Origin: Streptomyces lucensis JCM 4490
GTDB lineage: Bacteria; Actinomycetota; Actinomycetes; Streptomycetales; Streptomycetaceae
Assembly: GCF_014650035.1 (NCBI RefSeq)
Contig: NZ_BMUE01000003.1
Span: 682,001-746,000, forward strand
Reading direction: 5' to 3'
Length of the DNA stretch: 64,000 nucleotides
The first letter of the stretch is position 1. Every line of letters starts with the position of its first letter. Below, piece by piece: positions 56,924 through 64,000 of this stretch. The position numbers and the translations under genes were made by a program. The notes under the pieces were generated by a model. The model saw nothing but the letters and a program-made list of their open reading frames with translations, had not been told where the DNA came from and ran no database searches.

Positions 56924-57439
56924 TCACGGAGCAGGCGCCGGCACCTGGCCGGGCGCGGCCGCCGCTGAACCCCGCCGGCCGCCGGCCGCGTCCGCCGGCC
57001 CCGGGCGGCAGCTCCCGTCCACCCGGATCGCGGTGATCCCGCTGATGTGCCGGGCCCCGCACCGGTCCTGGGGAAGCACCAGCTGGCACCCCGCCGGGTA
57101 TAGCGGGGTGCCGTCGATGCTGACCGCCAGCAGGACGGGCGCGGCGGCGAAGTCCGGGTCGATCTCGGCCCAGGACAGCAGTGCGCGGTGACCGTCCGTG
57201 CCGGTGACCACGATGAGGAAGCGGAGCCGGTCCTTGCGGCGGGCGGGGTCGAAGGTGGGGCCGGCGTCGGCGAGGACGTCGTACAGGCGCGGACCGGTGA
57301 ACCGGTGGCGGCGGATGCCGCTGGTGGCGCACTCGAAGCTGACGTCCGCCCGGTGCTGCGGCCGGCGCAGCAACTCGGGCACGGTCAGCCGGGCGGGCCG
57401 TACCAGGTCGCCGGTCAGGGCGAGTTCCGCGAGCGTCAC
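56924..57439 (-). CDS. Sulfite-oxidase-like molybdopterin-binding domain protein
   Basis: A 171-aa protein with one SUOX-type Moco domain: 'TVPELLRRPQHRADVSFECATSGIRRHRFTG' in part (the Cys in 'FECATSG' is where sulfite oxidases bind Mo), 'LYDVLADAGP', 'GTDGHRALLSWAEIDPD' and 'AGCQLVLPQDRCGARHISGITAIRV' in part. It is much shorter than SUOX/YedY and ends in an Ala/Pro-rich tail. It may be a minimal Moco protein or an inactive relative. The GTG at 57439 has GGAGG at 9 nt. Convergent with the HTH-TOBE gene and divergent from modA. Confidence 0.85.
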   Translation of the reverse strand: MTLAELALTGDLVRPARLTVPELLRRPQHRADVSFECATSGIRRHRFTGPRLYDVLADAGPTFDPARRKDRLRFLIVVTGTDGHRALLSWAEIDPDFAAAPVLLAVSIDGTPLYPAGCQLVLPQDRCGARHISGITAIRVDGSCRPGPADAAGGRRGSAAAAPGQVPAPAP

Positions 57440-57640
57440 CGTCGACCACCTCCGGCAGGACCGTACCCGCCCATGAGCGCCGTGCAAACGCACATGCCAG
57501 CCATACATCACGAGTTAGCCGCTCATGCGATGCGACAGGAGACTTCAGCCTGGCAGATGCGGCAGAATCGTCAGCGCACGGCCGTTGCCCGGCCGTCAGG
57601 GCGCGACCGTCGTTCGACCGAACCCCGAGGAGTACATCCG
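57440..57640. other. Intergenic region upstream of modA
   Basis: This 201-bp region separates the Moco-domain gene from modA and must carry both promoters. I see no ModE-type palindrome; candidate sites would have to be found by footprinting or comparison. Confidence 0.5.
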
Positions 57641-58462
57641 ATGACCCGTTCCGTGCGCCGGACCCGGCGGATACTGCGGCTGGCCGGTGCGGGAGCCGCC
57701 GCCGTCATGGCGCTCGGCGCCTGCTCCACCTCGTCCGGCTCCGAGGACTCCTCCGGCACGTCGGACGCGTCGGGCTCGCCGAAGCTGTCCGGCACCGTCA
57801 CGGTGTTCGCGGCCGCCTCCCTGAAGGAGAGCTTCACGGCTCTGGGCAAGCAGTTCGAGAAGCAACACCCCGGCACCAAGGTCAGCTTCAGCTTCGGCGG
57901 CAGCGACTCCCTCGCCGCGAGCATCACCGGCGGAGCCCCGGCGGACGTCTTCGCCGCCGCCAGCCCCAAGACGATGGCCCTCGTGACGGACAAGGAGGAA
58001 GCGGCCGGCGCGCCGGCCACCTTCGTCCGCAACCAGCTGGAGATCGCGATCCTGCCGGGCAACCCGCACAAGGTCGCCTCCCTGAAGGACCTCGACAAGT
58101 CCGGTCTGAAGGTCGTCCTGTGCGACAAGACCGTGCCGTGCGGCGCCGCCGCCCAGAAGGCCCTGGACGCGAGCGGCATCGAGCTCACCCCGGTCTCCTA
58201 CGAACAGGACGTCAAGGGCGCCCTGACGAAGGTGGAGCTGAAGGAGGCCGACGCCGCGGTGGTCTACAAGACCGATGTGAAGGCCGCGGGTGACAAGGTG
58301 GAGGGCGTGGAGTTCCCCGAGTCGGCCAAGGCGATCAACGACTACCCGATCGCCCTGCTGAAGAACGCGCGGAACGCCCGGACCGCCAAGGCCTTCATCG
58401 CCCTCGTGCGGTCCGCCGAGGGCCGGAAGGTGCTGACCGGGGCCGGGTTCCTCAAGCCGTGA
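57641..58462 (+). CDS. modA: Molybdate ABC transporter, substrate-binding lipoprotein
   Basis: A 273-aa periplasmic-type binding lipoprotein for molybdate/tungstate. Basic head, hydrophobic core and lipobox Leu-Gly-Ala-Cys at about Cys27, then a Ser/Gly-rich linker. The ModA fold starts 'TVFAAASLKESFTALGKQFEKQHPG' (partly), with Ser in 'FAAASLKESF' and 'SFGGSDSLAA' as oxyanion-binding loops, and 'GAPADVFAAAS'. The ATG at 57641 has GAGGAG 8 nt upstream. Its stop overlaps the modB start (GTGA). Confidence 0.95.
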   Translation: MTRSVRRTRRILRLAGAGAAAVMALGACSTSSGSEDSSGTSDASGSPKLSGTVTVFAAASLKESFTALGKQFEKQHPGTKVSFSFGGSDSLAASITGGAPADVFAAASPKTMALVTDKEEAAGAPATFVRNQLEIAILPGNPHKVASLKDLDKSGLKVVLCDKTVPCGAAAQKALDASGIELTPVSYEQDVKGALTKVELKEADAAVVYKTDVKAAGDKVEGVEFPESAKAINDYPIALLKNARNARTAKAFIALVRSAEGRKVLTGAGFLKP

Positions 58463-59319
58463 CCCCGCTCGACAGGCCCGGCGCCGCGACCGGCCCCCAC
58501 ACGGGCCGGCCGCGGCGCGGCCGCGCCGGCGCGGGGGGCCGGCGCGGGGTTCCGCTGCCGCTGCTGCTGCCGGGGATCCTGGCCCTGGTGTTCCTGCTGC
58601 TGCCCCTGCTCGCGCTGCTCCTGCGGACGCCCTGGAGCACCCTGCCGGACCAGCTGACCAGCGCCGAGGTGTGGCAGGCACTCCGGCTGTCCCTGCTCAG
58701 CGCTACCGCGGCGACCGCCGTCAGCGTCGTCCTCGGCGTGCCGCTGGCCTGGCTGCTGGCGCGCACGGAGTTCCCGGGCCGTGGCCTCGTACGCGCCCTG
58801 GTGACGCTGCCCCTCGTCCTCCCACCGGTCGTCGGCGGTGTGGCCCTGCTCCTCGCCCTGGGCCGCAACGGCGTCATCGGCAAGTGGCTCGACGCCTGGT
58901 TCGGGATCACCCTGCCGTTCACCACGGCCGGCGTCGTGATCGCGGAGGCGTTCGTCGCGATGCCGTTCCTGGTCATCAGCGTCGAGGGCACCCTGCGCGC
59001 CGCCGACCCCCGCTACGAGGAGGCGGCCGCGACGCTCGGCGCGTCCCGCTTCACCGCGTTCCGCAGGGTCACGCTGCCGCTGATCGCGCCGGGCGTCGCG
59101 GCGGGCGCCGTGCTGGCATGGGCACGGGCGCTCGGCGAGTTCGGCGCGACGATCACGTTCGCGGGCAACTTCCCCGGCCGCACCCAGACCATGCCGCTCG
59201 CGGTCTACCTGGCCCTGCAGAACGATCCCGACGCAGCGATCGCCCTCAGCCTGGTGCTGCTGGCCGTGTCGATCGCGGTGCTGGCCGGACTCAGGGACCG
59301 CTGGATGACGACATCATGA
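58459..59319 (+). CDS. modB: Molybdate ABC transporter permease
   Basis: A 286-aa ABC permease with about five to six helices after an Arg/Gly-rich head of about 30 residues. The EAA loop that docks to ModC is 'YEEAAATLGASRFTAFRRVTLPLI' (partly, about 193-216). 'LPLVLPPVVGGVALLLALG' and 'ALGEFGATITFAGN' are typical ModB segments. GTG start overlaps modA stop and ATGA couples it to modC, so the three subunits are made together. Confidence 0.94.
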   Translation: MTPLDRPGAATGPHTGRPRRGRAGAGGRRGVPLPLLLPGILALVFLLLPLLALLLRTPWSTLPDQLTSAEVWQALRLSLLSATAATAVSVVLGVPLAWLLARTEFPGRGLVRALVTLPLVLPPVVGGVALLLALGRNGVIGKWLDAWFGITLPFTTAGVVIAEAFVAMPFLVISVEGTLRAADPRYEEAAATLGASRFTAFRRVTLPLIAPGVAAGAVLAWARALGEFGATITFAGNFPGRTQTMPLAVYLALQNDPDAAIALSLVLLAVSIAVLAGLRDRWMTTS

Positions 59320-60536
59320 CCGACTCACGGCCCACAGGGCCCGACACCACCACCCCACCCGAACCACCCGGGGCCCGCGACGGCGCTCAGCTCCCGCAGG
59401 GGCCGCCCGCACCCGACCACGAAACCGGTACGGGAGGTGCGGGTGGGAAACCCGCTTCGGGCGCGGGCCGGCCCCCCGGCACTCACCCGCATCCGCACAC
59501 CGGCCTGCACGCCCACCTGGTCGTCGACCGCCCGGCCTTCCGCCTGGACGTCACCCTGACCGCCGCTCCGGGGGACGTCGTGGCACTGCTCGGCCCCAAC
59601 GGCGCCGGAAAGACCACCGCCCTGCGCGCCCTGGCGGGGCTCACGCCGCTCACCGAAGGCCATCTGCGTCTGGACGGCACCCCGCTGGAGCACACGCCAC
59701 CGGAATCCCGACCGGTCGGCGTCGTCTTCCAGGACTACCTGCTCTTCCCGCACCTGTCCGCCCTGGACAACGTCGCTTTCGGCCCGCGCTGCCGGGGCGC
59801 GGGCAAGGCCGGGGCCCGGGCCGAGGCCGCGGCCTGGCTGGACCGCATGGGCCTGGCCGGCCACGCGACCGCCAGGCCGCGCCACCTCTCCGGCGGCCAG
59901 GCCCAGCGCGTCGCCCTCGCCCGCGCCCTGGCCACCCGCCCCCGGCTGCTCCTCCTGGACGAACCCCTGGCGGCCCTGGACGCCCGCACCCGGCTGGAGG
60001 TCCGCGCCCAGCTCCGCCGTCACCTGGCCGAGTTCGAGGCGGTGGCCGTCCTCGTCACGCACGACCCGCTGGACGCGATGGTGCTGGCGGACCGGCTGGT
60101 CGTCGTCGAGCACGGCCGGATCGTCCAGGAAGGCGCCCCTTCCGACATAGCCCGCCGTCCTCGCACCGACTACATCGCCCGGCTCGTCGGGCTCAACCTC
60201 TACCGGGGCCGGGCCGAGCGGCACACGGTACGGCTGGACCCCGGGCCCTCGATCACGACGACGGAGGAGCTGTCCGGGCCGGTGTTCGTGGCGTTCCCGC
60301 CCTCAGCCGTGACCCTCTTCCGGGACCGCCCCACGGGCGCCAGCGCCCGGAACCTGTGGCGCTGCGAGGTCGCCGGCCTGGAGACCCACGGCGACCGGAT
60401 CCGCGCCGCGCTCACCGGCGAACTCGCCCTCGCGGCCGACCTCACCACGGTCGCCGCCGCCGAGCTCGGCCTGCATCCGGGTGCACCGGTCTGGGCGACG
60501 GTCAAAGCGACGCAGACGCACGCGTACCCGGCCTGA
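59316..60536 (+). CDS. modC: Molybdate ABC transporter ATPase
   Basis: A 406-aa ABC ATPase. Walker A GPNGAGKT (93-100), signature LSGGQ (191-195), Walker B 'LLLLDEP' (211-217), switch His249 and a C-terminal TOBE domain (about 340-400) are all present. The N-terminal 60 residues are an extra Pro/Gly/His-rich tail not seen in typical ModC. The ATG start overlaps the modB stop by 4 bp. It drives molybdate import with ModA and ModB. Confidence 0.94.
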   Translation: MTDSRPTGPDTTTPPEPPGARDGAQLPQGPPAPDHETGTGGAGGKPASGAGRPPGTHPHPHTGLHAHLVVDRPAFRLDVTLTAAPGDVVALLGPNGAGKTTALRALAGLTPLTEGHLRLDGTPLEHTPPESRPVGVVFQDYLLFPHLSALDNVAFGPRCRGAGKAGARAEAAAWLDRMGLAGHATARPRHLSGGQAQRVALARALATRPRLLLLDEPLAALDARTRLEVRAQLRRHLAEFEAVAVLVTHDPLDAMVLADRLVVVEHGRIVQEGAPSDIARRPRTDYIARLVGLNLYRGRAERHTVRLDPGPSITTTEELSGPVFVAFPPSAVTLFRDRPTGASARNLWRCEVAGLETHGDRIRAALTGELALAADLTTVAAAELGLHPGAPVWATVKATQTHAYPA

Positions 60537-60564
60537 CCGCCCTTCCGCACTACGGTGAGGTGCC

Positions 60565-60984
60565 ATGACCCTCAGCATCCGCAACCAGCTCCCCGGTACC
60601 GTCACGGAGGTGCGCCGCGGCGAAGTCATGGCCACCGTCGAGGTCCGGCTGACCGGCGGGCAGAACCTCACGGCGGCCATCACCATGGAGGCCGTCGAGC
60701 AACTGGGCCTCGCCCCGGGCACACCGGTGCACGCCCTGGTGAAGTCGACGGAGGTCTCCGTCGCCACCGGGCCGGTGGACGGCCTGTCGATCCGCAACCG
60801 GCTGCGCGGCACGGTGACCCATCTCGTGCTCGGCGCGGTGATGGCCGTCCTCAAGGTCTCCATGGAGGGCGGCGAACTCACCGCCGTGATCACGAAGGAC
60901 GCGGCCGGCGACCTCGGCCTGTTCGTGGGGTCCGAGGTCGTCGCCCTGGTCAAGTCGACCGAGGTCGCGCTCTCGACTGCTTAG
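60565..60984 (+). CDS. Di-Mop molbindin (molybdate-storing protein)
   Basis: A 139-aa protein of two tandem Mop/TOBE domains (about 2-69 and 73-139), each with the 'SIRNQLPGTVTEVRRG'/'SIRNRLRGTVTHLVLG' start and the 'ALVKSTEV' end. This is the molbindin (ModG/Mop) family, which binds and buffers molybdate in the cell. It follows modC by 28 bp and is in the same operon, so molybdate brought in by ModABC could be stored here. ATG start. The strong hairpin downstream ends the operon. Confidence 0.92.
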   Translation: MTLSIRNQLPGTVTEVRRGEVMATVEVRLTGGQNLTAAITMEAVEQLGLAPGTPVHALVKSTEVSVATGPVDGLSIRNRLRGTVTHLVLGAVMAVLKVSMEGGELTAVITKDAAGDLGLFVGSEVVALVKSTEVALSTA

Positions 60985-61070
60985 GCCGTGCCCGCGACGT
61001 CGCGACCGCGCCGCGAAGCCCGGCACGCACCCCCGCCGCACCGGCCGGACGGCCGGGGACGACCCGGGAA

Positions 61071-61113
61071 CGGCCCGAGGGCCCCGCCCGGACAGGACGG
61101 GGCCCTCGGGCCG
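61071..61113. terminator. Strong bidirectional terminator, mod operon/gcvP
   Basis: A perfect 16-bp inverted repeat (61071-61086 and 61098-61113) with an 11-nt loop lies between the convergent mod operon and gcvP, 87 nt after the molbindin stop and 12 nt after the gcvP stop. It is the strongest hairpin in the window. Confidence 0.9.
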
Positions 61114-61124
61114 TACGCGCTCGC

Positions 61125-64000
<2,876 letters not shown>

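Overview
This is a 64-kb piece of a Streptomyces-type actinobacterial chromosome. The DNA is very GC-rich, codon third positions are almost all G or C, and GTG starts are frequent. Many genes are coupled by 4-bp ATGA/GTGA overlaps, and several starts lie 6-8 nt after a TAnnnT hexamer and look leaderless. Gene content also fits: a divergent third EF-Tu, isorenieratene-type carotenoid genes, and small DUF5999 and TOBE proteins. I saw no rRNA, tRNA, CRISPR array, insertion sequence or phage gene. All assignments were made by reading motifs; no database search was run.

Left part (1-9.7 kb): housekeeping and stress genes. These are an XRE regulator cut by the window edge, a hexapeptide acyltransferase, a gamma-carbonic anhydrase, a DedA protein, a thioesterase, a Gln/Pro-rich membrane protein, a spermidine-synthase-like protein, tuf3, an AlkD-like repair protein, a formaldehyde-dehydrogenase-like enzyme and a TVP38 protein. 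Next (10-18.7 kb) is a complete carotenoid locus made of two divergent, translationally coupled operons. crtE-crtI-crtB-Rieske run leftwards and crtY-crtT-crtU run rightwards, from a shared 260-bp control region. The set predicts GGPP -> phytoene -> lycopene -> beta-carotene -> isorenieratene. An MMPL transporter and a spore-photoproduct-lyase-like radical SAM protein follow.

Middle part (22-45 kb): uppP, a 59-aa protein, an NTF2-like protein, an ECF sigma factor coupled to a membrane-anchored partner, lnt, a Gfo/Idh oxidoreductase, an FAD monooxygenase/TetR pair with two clear operators, ung, an orphan peptide-binding lipoprotein, two SDR reductases behind a good sigma-70-type promoter, a HipA-like kinase/DUF3037 pair, a secreted Rieske lipoprotein, an F420-type PPOX protein, LysR/DMT and MocR/PPOX divergent pairs, and two EamA exporters, one behind a possible leader peptide.

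Right part (45-64 kb): a stand-alone Clp-N protein, PadR and MerR regulators with visible dyads, PhzF, a CPBP protease-like protein, a glutamate-cysteine-ligase-family enzyme with an unusually AT-rich upstream region, DUF5999, a decayed glycosidase-like fragment, a universal stress protein, an APC permease, and a molybdenum island. The island holds an HTH-TOBE regulator, a sulfite-oxidase-like Moco domain, modABC and a di-Mop molbindin. The window ends inside gcvP.

From memory, the order tuf3 ... lnt ... ung ... two SDR genes ... gcvP resembles the S. coelicolor interval around SCO1321-SCO1378. There, as I recall, the crt genes lie far away in the left arm (SCO0185-0191). If so, the crt block has relocated here; this is inference that needs a synteny check. 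No spectacular new system was found. The most interesting leads are the HipA-like/DUF3037 pair with a dyad on its promoter, the crt control region without nearby lit genes, and the MocR/PPOX palindrome.
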